Of a stretch of DNA of 64,000 nucleotides, positions 33,848 to 42,642 are shown piece by piece. The first letter of the stretch is position 1. Every line of letters starts with the position of its first letter. Source of the stretch: DAISJI01 sp964559835 (GTDB lineage Bacteria > Acidobacteriota > Terriglobia > Terriglobales > Acidobacteriaceae). A program made the translations under genes and the position numbers. The stretch covers positions 62,001-126,000 of the forward strand of contig CAZLJE010000015.1 of assembly GCA_964559835.1 (NCBI GenBank), read 5' to 3'. The notes beneath the pieces were generated by a model. The model worked only from the letters and a program-made list of their open reading frames with translations, was not told the origin of the DNA and did not search any database.

Positions 33848-35473
33848 TTGTCCAGCCTGGCGCTTTTTGTCGGCCCACGCGGCATCGGGCAGTATTTCCG
33901 CTCGCACTTCCTCGACAAGACATTCCAGGGCATCTACCAGGCCAACGCCTTCGACCTGGCGCTTCTGATCCCCTACTTCATCGTCCTGATCTTTCTGGCC
34001 AGCTACGGCATTCATCGCTACGTCCTGGTCTTCCTCTACTACAAGAACAAGAAGAACCGGGTGTGGTCGGACAAACCGCCGGCGCAATTTGAAAATCTGC
34101 CGCGCGTGACCGTTCAGCTGCCGATCTTCAATGAGCAGTTCGTGGTGGACCGGCTGGTCGAGTCGATCTGCAAGCTGCAATATCCGCGCGAGAAGCTCGA
34201 TATCCAGGTGCTCGACGACTCGACTGACGAAACGGTCGAGGTAGCGCGCGGCGTGGTCGATCGCTGGGGCGCGCTCGGATACCCGATCACCTACCACCAT
34301 CGTACGAACCGCGAAGGCTTCAAGGCGGGCGCGCTGCACGAGGGCCTGAAGACCGCGAAGGGCGAGTTCGTCGCCATCTTCGACGCCGACTTCGTTCCGC
34401 CGGAAGATTTCCTGCTGAAGGTCGTCCACCACTTCACCGACCCGAAAGTCGGCATGGTGCAGACGCGCTGGACGCACATCAACCGCAACTACTCGTTCCT
34501 GACTGAAGTCGAGGCCATCCTGCTCGACGGCCACTTTGTCCTCGAGCATGGGGCCCGTTCACGAGGCGGCGTGTTCTTCAATTTCAACGGCACTGCCGGC
34601 ATGTGGCGGCGCTGCGCCATCGACGAGGCCGGCGGCTGGCAGCACGATACCCTCACCGAAGACACCGATCTTTCCTACCGCGCGCAGCTCAAGGGCTGGC
34701 GCTTCGTCTACTTGCAGGATGTCGAGTGCCCCGCCGAACTGCCGGTCGAAATGACGGCGTTCAAGACACAGCAGGCGCGCTGGGCCAAGGGCCTGATCCA
34801 GTGCGCGATCAAGGACCTGCCGTTCGTTCTCAAGAGCAAGCAGCCGCTGCGCATCAAGATGGAAGCGTGGTACCACCTGACCGCGAACATCAGCTATCCC
34901 CTGATGATCGTGCTCAGCACGCTGATGATGCCGGCGATGATCATCCGCTTCTACCAGGGCTGGTTCCAGATGCTCTATATCGACCTGCCCCTGTTCCTGG
35001 CGAGCACGTTCTCCATCTCCAGCTTCTACCTGGTCTCGCAGAAGGAGCTGTTCCCGCAGAAGTGGCCGCGAGCGCTGCTCTATCTGCCGTTTCTCATGGC
35101 GCTGGGCATTGGACTGACGCTGACGAACACGAAGGTCGTGCTGGAAGCGCTGTTGGGCAAACAGTCGGCGTTCGCGCGCACTCCCAAGTACCGCGTCGAA
35201 TCGAAGAAAAGCCGCGTGCGCAGCGCCAAGTACCGTAAAGGACTCGGACTCATTCCCTGGATCGAACTCGTTGTCGGCGGCTACTTCGCGCTAACGATTT
35301 GGTACGCGATCGCGAATGAGAACTACGTCACCGTCCCTTTCCTCATGCTTTTCGTGCTCGGATATTGGTACACGGGGCTGATGTCGCTGCTGCAAGGGCG
35401 CTTTGAGCGCCTGATGGGCCGCGCCGCTACCCACGAGCCGCAGACGCCGAAGCCCTATCCGGTCGGCGTCTGA
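33848..35473 (+). CDS. Glycosyltransferase family 2, cellulose/mannan synthase-like
   Basis: 541 residues counted from TTG 33848. The start is uncertain: AGGAG (33824-33828) fits CTG 33836 or ATT 33839 better, with TTG 33848 a further option. One N-terminal helix (LALLIPYFIVLIFLASYGI) precedes the GT-A domain: LDDSTDETVEVA, FDADFVPPEDFL (DxD), LTEDTDLSYRAQLKGW and QQARWAKG (Q-x-x-R-W). Several transmembrane helices follow (ISYPLMIVLSTLMMPAMIIR; LPLFLASTFSISSFYLV; IELVVGGYFALTIWYAIA). The layout is that of processive beta-glycan synthases, like glucomannan 4-beta-mannosyltransferase. The product is inferred. Confidence 0.9.
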   Translation: MSSLALFVGPRGIGQYFRSHFLDKTFQGIYQANAFDLALLIPYFIVLIFLASYGIHRYVLVFLYYKNKKNRVWSDKPPAQFENLPRVTVQLPIFNEQFVVDRLVESICKLQYPREKLDIQVLDDSTDETVEVARGVVDRWGALGYPITYHHRTNREGFKAGALHEGLKTAKGEFVAIFDADFVPPEDFLLKVVHHFTDPKVGMVQTRWTHINRNYSFLTEVEAILLDGHFVLEHGARSRGGVFFNFNGTAGMWRRCAIDEAGGWQHDTLTEDTDLSYRAQLKGWRFVYLQDVECPAELPVEMTAFKTQQARWAKGLIQCAIKDLPFVLKSKQPLRIKMEAWYHLTANISYPLMIVLSTLMMPAMIIRFYQGWFQMLYIDLPLFLASTFSISSFYLVSQKELFPQKWPRALLYLPFLMALGIGLTLTNTKVVLEALLGKQSAFARTPKYRVESKKSRVRSAKYRKGLGLIPWIELVVGGYFALTIWYAIANENYVTVPFLMLFVLGYWYTGLMSLLQGRFERLMGRAATHEPQTPKPYPVGV

Positions 35474-35615
35474 AACAGGAGTACCGGTGAAAGCATCCTT
35501 TGCTGCACCGGCGGCATCTGTTGACGAATTCCGGCCATAGTGTCGTCGCTAGGGGATCGGCACTGAATCGTCACCGCCCGGTGACGGCAGTTGTTTAGTC
35601 GATTGGAAAAATCAG

Positions 35616-36641
35616 ATGTCCATAAAGCCTCGCGATGTGTTCGGCGCGTGGAAACGCATTCTCACCGGTAGTATCCCCTTAATGTCGATCGAGATCACCC
35701 GGGAGTGCCCGCTGCACTGCCCCGGCTGTTATGCCTACGGGGACACTCACCTGGGCGGAGGAGTGAATCTACGGCAACTCAGCGACTATCGCGGCGAGGA
35801 GTTAGTGCGGCGGATCGTCGCACTGGTGGCACGGCATAAGCCGCTGCACGTCTCGCTTGTCGGCGGCGAACCGCTCGTCCGCCATCGCGAACTCAACCAG
35901 GTCCTGCCCGCGCTCAGCCAGATGGGAGTGTGGACAATGGTCGTAACCAGCGCCGTCATTCCCATTCCCCTGGAGTGGCAGAATATCCCGCGCACCACGG
36001 TCGCCGTTTCCGTCGATGGACTTCCCAAGCACCACGATATCCGGCGGCACCCCGCGACCTACGAGCGCATCCTGAAGAACATCGACGGACGCAAGATCAA
36101 CGTGCACCTGACGATAACGGCGCCGATGCTCGAACGCCGCGACTACCTGGATGAATACTTCGCCTTCTGGAACGCGCGGCCGGAAGTACAGGCGATCTGG
36201 GCCAGCACTTACACCCCACAGGTTGGCGAGAGTGCGCCGGAGATGCTTTCGCCCGCACAGCGGCAGATGGTATGCGATGCGGTCGCCGGATGGCGACAGA
36301 ACTACCCCAAGCTACTGATGGCGGCCAGCACGCCTGCGGCCCTCCTCAAACCTCCGGAAAATCCGGCGCACTGCACCTTCGCAAGTATGTCCGTGAATTA
36401 CTCCGCTGACCTGAAAACACGGGTTGAGCCCTGCATCTTCGGCGGCAATCCCGATTGCAGCCAATGCGGCTGTGCCATCAGCGTTGGCTTGCACGTGATT
36501 CAGAACATCAAGCTGGGCGGTTTCGTCTCTCTGGGAACGCTCATGCGGAGTTCGACCTCGATCGGCGCCGCCGTCAATCGGGTCCGTCCCGACCTCGGAC
36601 GTCCGCGCTGGGTAAATCTGGACAAGACCGAGGCCGCGTAG
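35616..36641 (+). CDS. Radical SAM protein with a C-terminal cysteine cluster
   Basis: 341 residues. The Fe-S motif CPLHCPGC (Cys31, 35 and 38) follows MSIEITRE. VSLVGGEPLVRHRELNQVLP is the usual GGEP motif. The C-terminal third contains CTFASMSVNY, VEPCIFGGNPDCSQCGC and a helix, so about five cysteines are available for an auxiliary cluster (SPASM/Twitch-like, CxxCxC). It is of the HpnH/PqqE-like group, yet no peptide precursor or hopanoid gene is nearby. Substrate unknown. It follows the glycosyltransferase by 142 bases on the same strand. Confidence 0.8.
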   Translation: MSIKPRDVFGAWKRILTGSIPLMSIEITRECPLHCPGCYAYGDTHLGGGVNLRQLSDYRGEELVRRIVALVARHKPLHVSLVGGEPLVRHRELNQVLPALSQMGVWTMVVTSAVIPIPLEWQNIPRTTVAVSVDGLPKHHDIRRHPATYERILKNIDGRKINVHLTITAPMLERRDYLDEYFAFWNARPEVQAIWASTYTPQVGESAPEMLSPAQRQMVCDAVAGWRQNYPKLLMAASTPAALLKPPENPAHCTFASMSVNYSADLKTRVEPCIFGGNPDCSQCGCAISVGLHVIQNIKLGGFVSLGTLMRSSTSIGAAVNRVRPDLGRPRWVNLDKTEAA

Positions 36642-36656
36642 TCCACCAAGACAAAA

Positions 36657-36740
36657 CCATTGCCGATTTGACGATTGATGAGGATTGCTGTCGCCGGCCC
36701 CAAATCGGCAATCATCAATCATCAATCGGCAATGATTTTG
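36657..36740. repeat. ATTGCCGATT inverted-repeat element (copy 2)
   Basis: ACCATTGCCGATTTGACGATT (36657-36677) with inverted CAAATCGGCAATCATCAATC (about 36701-36720) and CAATCGGCAATGATTTTG. The ends match the copies at 30755 and 58062. The left end is 16 bases from the radical SAM stop. Confidence 0.8.
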
Positions 36741-36768
36741 CTGTTTCCCTCTGTTATCCTGTTTCGCA

Positions 36769-36909
36769 GTGCTGATCAAAGTACTGTACGGCGTCCTGGT
36801 GCTGTCATTTCTGGCGCTGGTGTGGGCCGCACTGGCTTCGTTCATACGAGTGCGGCGCCACATGAAGGCGAAACCAGACGAACGCGAAGACACATCGAAG
36901 CACTCCTAG
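36769..36909 (+). CDS. Small membrane protein (46 residues) before bioY
   Basis: From GTG 36769 to TAG 36907-36909. One transmembrane helix (VLYGVLVLSFLALVWAALAS) is followed by a strongly basic then mixed tail (FIRVRRHMKAKPDEREDTSKHS), giving an N-out or N-in single-span topology. It lies 11 bases before bioY on the same strand. I do not recognise it. It may be a subunit or accessory of the BioY transporter, or a chance ORF; helix plus positive-inside tail and the tight spacing favour a real gene. Confidence 0.55.
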   Translation: MLIKVLYGVLVLSFLALVWAALASFIRVRRHMKAKPDEREDTSKHS

Positions 36910-36920
36910 GGAGCACAATC

Positions 36921-37481
36921 ATGCAGAATTCGGCCCAAGCAGTCGTGCAAGTTCGGCCGCTCCGCGCGGCACAGAAAATCGCTCTCATCGTTGGCGGTAG
37001 CCTGTTCGTGGCGCTGTGCGCGCGTTTATCGCTGCCTCTTCCGTTCACACCCGTTCCCCTGACGCTGTCGAACCTCGGTGTCCTGGTCGTCGGCCTCACT
37101 CTCGGCAGCCGCGCTGGATTCGCGGCGCTGGCCCTGTACCTCGTTGAGGGTGCAATGGGACTGCCCGTGTTCAGTCTCGGCACGGGTGGCATTGCGCCGT
37201 TGCTCGGCCCGACCGGCGGTTACCTGATGGCATACCCGGTCGCCGCGTTCCTGGCGGGCTTCATTGCCGAGCGCGGTACGAAGAACTTCGCGCGCTTCGC
37301 CGTCGCTGCTGTTGCCGGGGAGATCGTGGTCTTTGCCGGCGGCCTTGGATGGCTTGCCGTATGGGCGCAAGGAAACGCTTCGCAGGCAATGCGCTTCGGC
37401 CTGTATCCATTCGTGTTCGCTGAAGTGATGAAGGTAATGAGCGCCGCGGGGATCAAGCAGGTTGTAGGTTCCAGGTTGTAG
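36921..37481 (+). CDS. bioY: Biotin transporter BioY
   Basis: 186 residues from ATG 36921. BioY is the substrate-binding S component of ECF biotin transporters, or works alone. It has six hydrophobic segments: ALIVGGSLFVALCARLSL, then PFTPVPLTLSNLGVLVVGLTLG, FAALALYLVEGAMGLPVF, GPTGGYLMAYPVAAFLAGF, FARFAVAAVAGEIVVFAGG and LYPFVFAEVMKVMSAAGI. 'PTGGYLxAYPxAA' and 'PFTPVPLT' are diagnostic. No EcfA or EcfT lies in the window. The last eight residues and the stop (KQVVGSRL) are encoded by the tandem repeat that starts here. Confidence 0.95.
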   Translation: MQNSAQAVVQVRPLRAAQKIALIVGGSLFVALCARLSLPLPFTPVPLTLSNLGVLVVGLTLGSRAGFAALALYLVEGAMGLPVFSLGTGGIAPLLGPTGGYLMAYPVAAFLAGFIAERGTKNFARFAVAAVAGEIVVFAGGLGWLAVWAQGNASQAMRFGLYPFVFAEVMKVMSAAGIKQVVGSRL

Positions 37482-37562
37482 GTTCCTGGTTTTCCGCGCG
37501 CGACGGCGACAATATTCAACCATTCACTAACCTGCAACGTACAACGTGTAACGTATAACCGT
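37455..37562. repeat. Inverted degenerate repeat between bioY and mqnD
   Basis: Left arm GGTTGTAGGTTCCAGGTTGT (37459-37478) and right arm CAACCTGCAACGTACAACG / GTAACGTATAACC (about 37526-37560) with drifted units. It contributes the end of BioY and leaves only three bases before the mqnD start. No ribosome site for mqnD is visible. Confidence 0.7.
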
Positions 37563-37565
37563 CTT

Positions 37566-38426
37566 ATGCCCAGCAGTACCGCATCATCGCCGAAGACTCG
37601 CACCATCACGGTCGCGCACAGTCCCGACTCCGACGACGCCTTCATGTTCTACGGCCTCGCGACCAACAAGGTCCGCGTTCCGGGATTGAAGTTCGAACAC
37701 ACGCTCTGCGACATCGAGACGCTCAACCGCAAAGCCATGCAAGGCGTGTACGACGTCAGCGCTATTTCTTTCCACGCTTATCCGTACGTGCAGGACCATT
37801 ACGCCCTCATGCCCAGCGGCGGCAGCGTCGGCGAAGGCTACGGTCCGATGATCATTTCGACCAAGCCGATGACGCAGACGCAGGTGAAGAAGGCGCAGAT
37901 CGCCGTGCCGGGCACGATGACCACGGCGTACCTCGTCCTGAAACTCTTTGCGCCGCACGCCGAGACTGCGGTCGTGCCCTTCGACCAGATCATCCCGCAA
38001 GTGCTGAAAGGAAAGTACGAGGCCGGACTGATCATTCATGAGGGACAACTGACGTACTCGAAGTCGGGATTGCATCGCGTCGTCGATTTCGGCAAGTGGT
38101 GGGGCGATAAGACCGGTCTTCCGCTTCCTCTCGGCGGCAACGCCATCCGGCGCGAACTCGGCCCCAAACTGATGTCCGACGTTTGCACGGCGCTGAAGAA
38201 CTCCATCCAATACGCGCTCGATCATCGGGAAGCCGCGCTCGAGTACGCCATGCAGTTCGCGCGCGATCTGGACACGCAACTGGCGGACAAGTTTGTCGGC
38301 ATGTACGTGAACGAGCGCACCCTCGACTACGGCAAAGACGGCCGCCAGGCAGTCGAAAAGTTGTTGGAGATGGGCTACGAGGCCGGCATTATTCCGCACG
38401 AACCGAAGGTCGAGTTCGTAAGCTAG
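37566..38426 (+). CDS. mqnD: 1,4-dihydroxy-6-naphthoate synthase
   Basis: 286 residues. MqnD cleaves cyclic de-hypoxanthine futalosine to 1,4-dihydroxy-6-naphthoate in menaquinone biosynthesis. The signature is AHSPDSDDAFMFYGLATNKV. ISFHAYPYVQDHYALMPSGGS and GGNAIRRELG are further family motifs, and the fold is a periplasmic-binding-protein type, here in the cytosol. The N-terminal about 14 residues (MPSSTASSPKTRT) are not conserved. Together with mqnC it shows that this organism uses the futalosine route; mqnA, mqnB and mqnE are not in the window. Confidence 0.93.
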   Translation: MPSSTASSPKTRTITVAHSPDSDDAFMFYGLATNKVRVPGLKFEHTLCDIETLNRKAMQGVYDVSAISFHAYPYVQDHYALMPSGGSVGEGYGPMIISTKPMTQTQVKKAQIAVPGTMTTAYLVLKLFAPHAETAVVPFDQIIPQVLKGKYEAGLIIHEGQLTYSKSGLHRVVDFGKWWGDKTGLPLPLGGNAIRRELGPKLMSDVCTALKNSIQYALDHREAALEYAMQFARDLDTQLADKFVGMYVNERTLDYGKDGRQAVEKLLEMGYEAGIIPHEPKVEFVS

Positions 38427-38497
38427 ACTTCAGGTGTCAGGTGTCAGGAAACGCGGGATTCGTCCCGCGTTTTCTGTTGCTCTATAATTCGCAGGCC

Positions 38498-39667
38498 ATG
38501 CGACGCCCCGTGCTGTTCGCAGTGATCCTCACCATGTCTCTCTCACTTTCCGCACAACAAACCAAACCGCGTGCGCGCGATCTCGGCATCCCGTTCGACG
38601 GCACCCCCGGCGCGCTCAACGCCATCACCGACGTCCCCGGAGTCGAAGTCGGCCACACGACACTGATTTCCGGCGACGGTCCGTTGAAGGTCGGAGTCGG
38701 TCCTGTGCGCACCGGAGTCACGGCGGTCCTGCCCCGCGGGCGCAACAACTCCGACCCGGTCATGGCCGCATGGTGGACGCTCAACGGCAACGGCGAAATG
38801 ACTGGCACGACGTGGGTCGAGGAGTCCGGGTTCCTCGAAGGTCCCGTGATGATCACGAACACGCACAGCGTTGGCGTAGTGCGCGATGCCGTGATCGCGT
38901 GGCAGCACCGCGCCGGTAAGACAGCGCAGCCGTGGTCGCTGCCGGTCGTCGCCGAAACCTACGACGGCTTTCTGAACGACATCGACGGCTTTCACGTGAA
39001 GGCGGAGCACGCCATCGCAGCACTCGATGCCGCGCGGCCCGGGCCGGTGCAGGAAGGAAACGTCGGCGGCGGGACCGGGATGGTCTGCAACGGCTTCAAG
39101 GGCGGCATCGGCACCGCGTCGCGCAAATTCACCGTGCGCGATGCCGGCGACTACACCCTCGGCGTGCTCGTGCAGTGCAACTACGGAACCAAAGACCAGT
39201 TGCGGATCGCCGGTATTCCGGTCGGGCGTGAGATCGAAGAGAAGACCATCATCGGCATGAACCGCGAACTGGAAGGTCCGGATGCCGAACGCGGTTCGAT
39301 CATCGTCGTCGTCGCCACTGACGCTCCGTTGTTACCGCACCAGTTGAAGCGCCTGGCGCACCGTGTGTCACTGGGCCTTGGAAGACTGGGAAGCATATCC
39401 GGCAACGGCTCCGGCGACATCTTCATCGCCTTCTCCACCGCGAATGCCGGCGCCGCGCGCTCGGAGAAACTTGCCGGCGTGCAGATTGTCCCGAACGACC
39501 GCATCGGTCCTGTGTTCCAGGCAACGGTCGAATCGGTCGAGGAAGCCGTGGTGAACGCCTTGGTCGCGGCCGAAACCATGACCGGCATCGACAATCACAA
39601 AGTGCTGGCGCTCCCGCACGATAAGGTCCGCGAGATCCTGAAGAAGTACAACCGGCTAAAAGACTAA
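38498..39667 (+). CDS. P1 family peptidase (DmpA/BapA type), exported
   Basis: 389 residues from ATG 38498; the open frame upstream to 38183 overlaps mqnD and is not used. Signal peptide MRRPVLFAVILTMSLSLSAQ. DmpA-type N-terminal nucleophile peptidases cleave D- or beta-amino-acid dipeptides after autocatalytic processing. Matching motifs are AITDVPGVEVGHTTLISG, EGNVGGGTGMVCNGFKGGIGTASR and GNGSGDIFIAFST, where the Gly-Ser-Gly-Asp holds the new N-terminal Ser. Periplasmic or outside the cell. It follows mqnD by 71 bases; no functional link is clear. Confidence 0.9.
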   Translation: MRRPVLFAVILTMSLSLSAQQTKPRARDLGIPFDGTPGALNAITDVPGVEVGHTTLISGDGPLKVGVGPVRTGVTAVLPRGRNNSDPVMAAWWTLNGNGEMTGTTWVEESGFLEGPVMITNTHSVGVVRDAVIAWQHRAGKTAQPWSLPVVAETYDGFLNDIDGFHVKAEHAIAALDAARPGPVQEGNVGGGTGMVCNGFKGGIGTASRKFTVRDAGDYTLGVLVQCNYGTKDQLRIAGIPVGREIEEKTIIGMNRELEGPDAERGSIIVVVATDAPLLPHQLKRLAHRVSLGLGRLGSISGNGSGDIFIAFSTANAGAARSEKLAGVQIVPNDRIGPVFQATVESVEEAVVNALVAAETMTGIDNHKVLALPHDKVREILKKYNRLKD

Positions 39668-39670
39668 AAC

Positions 39671-39805
39671 ACGTATTCAGTATTCAGTATTCAGTATTCC
39701 GTATGCCGCGCGCGGTGTGTGCACGCTGGTACTGGTGTGCGGGTGTGATGCGACACAGCGAATCGGATCGCCATCGGAATACTGAATACGGAATACGGAA
39801 TACGT
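39671..39805. repeat. Large inverted repeat between convergent genes
   Basis: Left arm, units of CAGTATTCAGTATTC (39671-39704), pairs with right arm GAATACTGAATACGGAATACG (about 39777-39804). The centre is GC- and GT-rich (GCGCGGTGTGTGCACGCTGG). It fills the gap between P1 peptidase (+, stop 39667) and M49-like (-, stop 39808), so it could terminate both. The same words occur at 10315. Confidence 0.75.
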
Positions 39806-39807
39806 CT

Positions 39808-41499
39808 TTACTCGATTTTCTCCGCAAACGAGAACCGCGGCACGATATCGATCGGCACATCATTCGTCGATGCGAGCGACGTCTTCAACTCCTGCGGCAC
39901 GGAACCATACTTCTTGAACCACGCTTCGGCGCGTGCGCGATCGCCCGTTGCCTCCTGCTCGAGCAGTTCCTTCGCCAGCGCGGCGATGGCGTCCGGCATG
40001 CGCGCGACGTCGATGCCGTACTTGCCATCCGCGTCGCGAACGATGGCCTTTTGCTCAGCAAGGTAGTTGAACTCCATGATGCCCGCCAGTCCGTGTGCCT
40101 CGGCGGCGCTCAGGCGCGCGGTGCGGAAGAAATCGGCGACGTGCGACGCGTACATCTCCGGCAGCCGCTCCTTCGGAAGCACGTTGTGGTCGACCAGGTA
40201 CTTCGCCGCGAACAACCCGACGATGTCCGCCTTCGCCTCTTCCAACGCGCTGTACTGTGCGCCGATGGCTTTGCGGATGTCGACCTGTTTGCCCCCGGTG
40301 CGCGCGAACGTCGGCCCCAGTTCGTGCGAGATCTCGTGCAGCAGCGTGTCCGTCATGTAGCCTTCGGGCGTGGTCAACTGTGCCTGGGATGCGCGCATGA
40401 GCTTCTTCGCAATCGGCAGGACGATGTAGGTAACGCGCGCGTCCATGAAGTTCTTGAAGAAGATCTTCTTACTTCCCTTCTCCTGGTGGATGCGCGGATC
40501 GTTCGGCAGATTGTCGGCGACGGCCTGGTAGCCGTGGTTGAGGTCTCCGGCGCGGAACGGCGCGTCCATCACTTCCATCGGGCTCAGGTGGCCGCGTTTC
40601 GACGGCTTGTCCTCGGCCGCTATGGGCAGCGCTTCCTGCAGGTCTGCGATGTGCTGCTGGTACATCGCCAGCTTTGCGCTTTCGGCCTCGTTGCGGATGA
40701 GCACCGCGCCGCCGTACGTCGCCTTCACGCCGAGCAGGTCGTCGTTGTACACCTCGTACGGCGCGAAGATGATGTCGAACTTCGGATTGTTCAGCTCCAC
40801 CCACGCGATGTCGCTCGGGTAGTAATTGTCATTGAGGAGGGCGTCGGCACGCGCGCGCAGGAATAAGGCGAACGCTTTGTCATCGCTCAGGTCGGCGGCT
40901 TCCCGCAAGGCCTTCGCCGCCGGCTCAAGGAACGATTTGTACGCGACGTGGTACGGAACCGTCGTAAAGCTATCTCCATTGCGGCGCACGACCGTGGTCT
41001 CGCTGTAGATCGCGTCCTTCTGTTCAGGATGCTGCTTGACGTAGCTTTCGATCTGGTCGCGCGTGACCCCATGCGGATAGAAACCGCGTCCGGGATAGAA
41101 CGGTTCATTGCCGACGAACGGGCGGTTCTCGTCGAACAGGTCGAAGCGGCTGGCATTGATGAACAGATATTCGCGCAACGCCTTATCGCGTGGGCTGGTC
41201 GCGCCCGCGAGTTCCTGGTACAGCACCAGGGCCTCAGGATCGTCCTGCCGCCAGAAGACGTCCTCGATGTCGCGGTTGGCCTCGACCAGTTTCTCGACCA
41301 TCTGCCGTTCGCGCGCGCTCAGCGCCTGGGCGTTAAACGGCATGTCGACCTGCTTGAATCGCGCAACTCGCTGCTCGATATCGGACGCGACATTCTGGAT
41401 CGCAACCGTTGGCCTCTTCGGAGCGGGACGGCGGTTCGTTTGCGCGGGAGAAGTCATGGGCACCAGCAGAAGGAGCGGGAGAACACTAGCGATCCTCAT
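39808..41499 (-). CDS. M49-like (DPP III-related) metallopeptidase, exported
   Basis: 563 residues. Signal peptide MRIASVLPLLLLVPMTSPAQ. The zinc motif is HEISHELG (HExxH-E) and the third ligand is likely in EEAKADIVGL (E-E-x-K-A-D), about 55 residues on; both are the M49 dipeptidyl-peptidase III arrangement, though true DPP III has HEXXXH. The N-terminal helical region (LSARERQMVEKLVEANRDI) and KYGIDVARMPDAIAALAKELL fit. It probably removes dipeptides in the periplasm. It is convergent with the P1 peptidase and divergent from the HAD gene. Confidence 0.85.
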   Translation of the reverse strand: MRIASVLPLLLLVPMTSPAQTNRRPAPKRPTVAIQNVASDIEQRVARFKQVDMPFNAQALSARERQMVEKLVEANRDIEDVFWRQDDPEALVLYQELAGATSPRDKALREYLFINASRFDLFDENRPFVGNEPFYPGRGFYPHGVTRDQIESYVKQHPEQKDAIYSETTVVRRNGDSFTTVPYHVAYKSFLEPAAKALREAADLSDDKAFALFLRARADALLNDNYYPSDIAWVELNNPKFDIIFAPYEVYNDDLLGVKATYGGAVLIRNEAESAKLAMYQQHIADLQEALPIAAEDKPSKRGHLSPMEVMDAPFRAGDLNHGYQAVADNLPNDPRIHQEKGSKKIFFKNFMDARVTYIVLPIAKKLMRASQAQLTTPEGYMTDTLLHEISHELGPTFARTGGKQVDIRKAIGAQYSALEEAKADIVGLFAAKYLVDHNVLPKERLPEMYASHVADFFRTARLSAAEAHGLAGIMEFNYLAEQKAIVRDADGKYGIDVARMPDAIAALAKELLEQEATGDRARAEAWFKKYGSVPQELKTSLASTNDVPIDIVPRFSFAEKIE

Positions 41500-41588
41500 C
41501 GAAACGATTTTATATCGCCGCGGGGTTCTGTCGTCCGTACGCCCTAAGCCCTACGCCCTGAGCCATGCGCCATGAGCCCGTTGTTATT

Positions 41589-42296
41589 ATGTTTCTCATG
41601 CCCCAAATCCCCCAGACGTTGCTCATCGACGCCGACGACACGCTCTGGGAAAACAACATCTATTTCGAGCGGGCGATCGCGAAATTCATTTCCCATTTGA
41701 ACCACCACGAGTTTTCGTCGGAGCAGGTGCGCCACGTCCTCAACGACGTCGAGCGCGAATCAATCCTTTTACACGGCTATGGCCTGCACAGCTTCGCGCA
41801 CTCGCTGGTCACTTGCTTCGAAAGGCTGGCGGTGGAGCCCGTGACCGACGCCGACCACCAGCGCATCCACAGCTTCGCCCATGAGATCGCCGAGCACCCG
41901 GTCGAGATCATCGCCGGCGTCCCCAACACGCTCCAGTATCTTTCGTCGAAGCATCACCTGATCCTGGTGACCAAGGGAAACGTGACCGAGCAGTCGGGCA
42001 AGATCGAGCGCTCCGGACTGAAAGAGTATTTCGCAGCCGCCGAGATCGTTGCCGAAAAGAATGCAGAGAGTTACCACGGCGTAGTTTCAAAATATGGTCT
42101 GTCCGCGGACACTACCTGGATGATCGGCAACAGCCCGAAATCCGACATCAATCCCGCTCTTGCTGCTGGTCTGAACGCGGTTTTCGTACCTCACGCCGAC
42201 ACCTGGATCCTCGAACACGAAGAACTCGCGACCGCGCCGAATGGGCAGAAGCTGCTAACGCTCACCGGATTCCCCGAACTGCGAGAACACTTCTGA
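41589..42296 (+). CDS. HAD-superfamily hydrolase
   Basis: 235 residues from ATG 41589 (or 232 from 41598); the open frame from 41565 begins inside a repeat. Motif I is LLIDADDTLW (Asp nucleophile of DxD), motif II VTKGNV (Thr), motif III the Lys of VAEKN, and motif IV MIGNSPKSDINPA (DxxxD-like). The cap is helical. The class is phosphatases of sugars, nucleotides or dipeptide-like metabolites; substrate unknown. There is no repeat-independent ribosome site. The stop is two bases from a tandem repeat with an assembly gap. Confidence 0.85.
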   Translation: MFLMPQIPQTLLIDADDTLWENNIYFERAIAKFISHLNHHEFSSEQVRHVLNDVERESILLHGYGLHSFAHSLVTCFERLAVEPVTDADHQRIHSFAHEIAEHPVEIIAGVPNTLQYLSSKHHLILVTKGNVTEQSGKIERSGLKEYFAAAEIVAEKNAESYHGVVSKYGLSADTTWMIGNSPKSDINPALAAGLNAVFVPHADTWILEHEELATAPNGQKLLTLTGFPELREHF

Positions 42297-42503
42297 ATTA
42301 AGAATGAAGAATGAAGNNNNNNNNNNNNNNNNNNNNNNNNNNNNNNNNNNNNNNNNNNNNNNNNNNNNNNNNNNNNNNNNNNNNNNNNNNNNNNNNNNNN
42401 NNNNNNNNNNNNNNNNAAGAATGAAGAATGAAGAATGAAGAATCGCGCGATCCACTGCCGACTCCATTCTTCATTCTTCATTCTTCATTCTTAATTCTCC
42501 ATT
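42297..42503. repeat. GAATGAAGAAT inverted tandem repeat with a 100-N gap
   Basis: Units of GAATGAA are repeated at least six times on the left (42302-42316 and 42417-42443), with a mirror arm ATTCTTC four times (42465-42494). The 100 N (42317-42416) is a fixed-size scaffold gap inside the left arm, so the true number of units is unknown. The rest of the region to 42643 contains no gene. Confidence 0.8.
42317..42416. other. Assembly gap (100 N)
   Basis: Exactly 100 undetermined bases within a tandem repeat. The round length says it is a place-holder, not a measured gap. Confidence 0.98.
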
Positions 42504-42642
42504 TTCTTCGCTCCCCGAACCAGCCCGGTTACGTCGGTAATCCCCTTTAGTTTGAACCTGATTCGTCAATATCGAGAGCTGCTTGGGTAATGTTGCGCGC
42601 GTGATACTCTCAAGGTGCTCTGGAGATTCTTGATCGCTCTTC

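Noticed and set aside
38183..38497. N-terminal extension of the P1 peptidase
   Set aside because: It overlaps mqnD and has no signal peptide; ATG 38498 starts a clean one.
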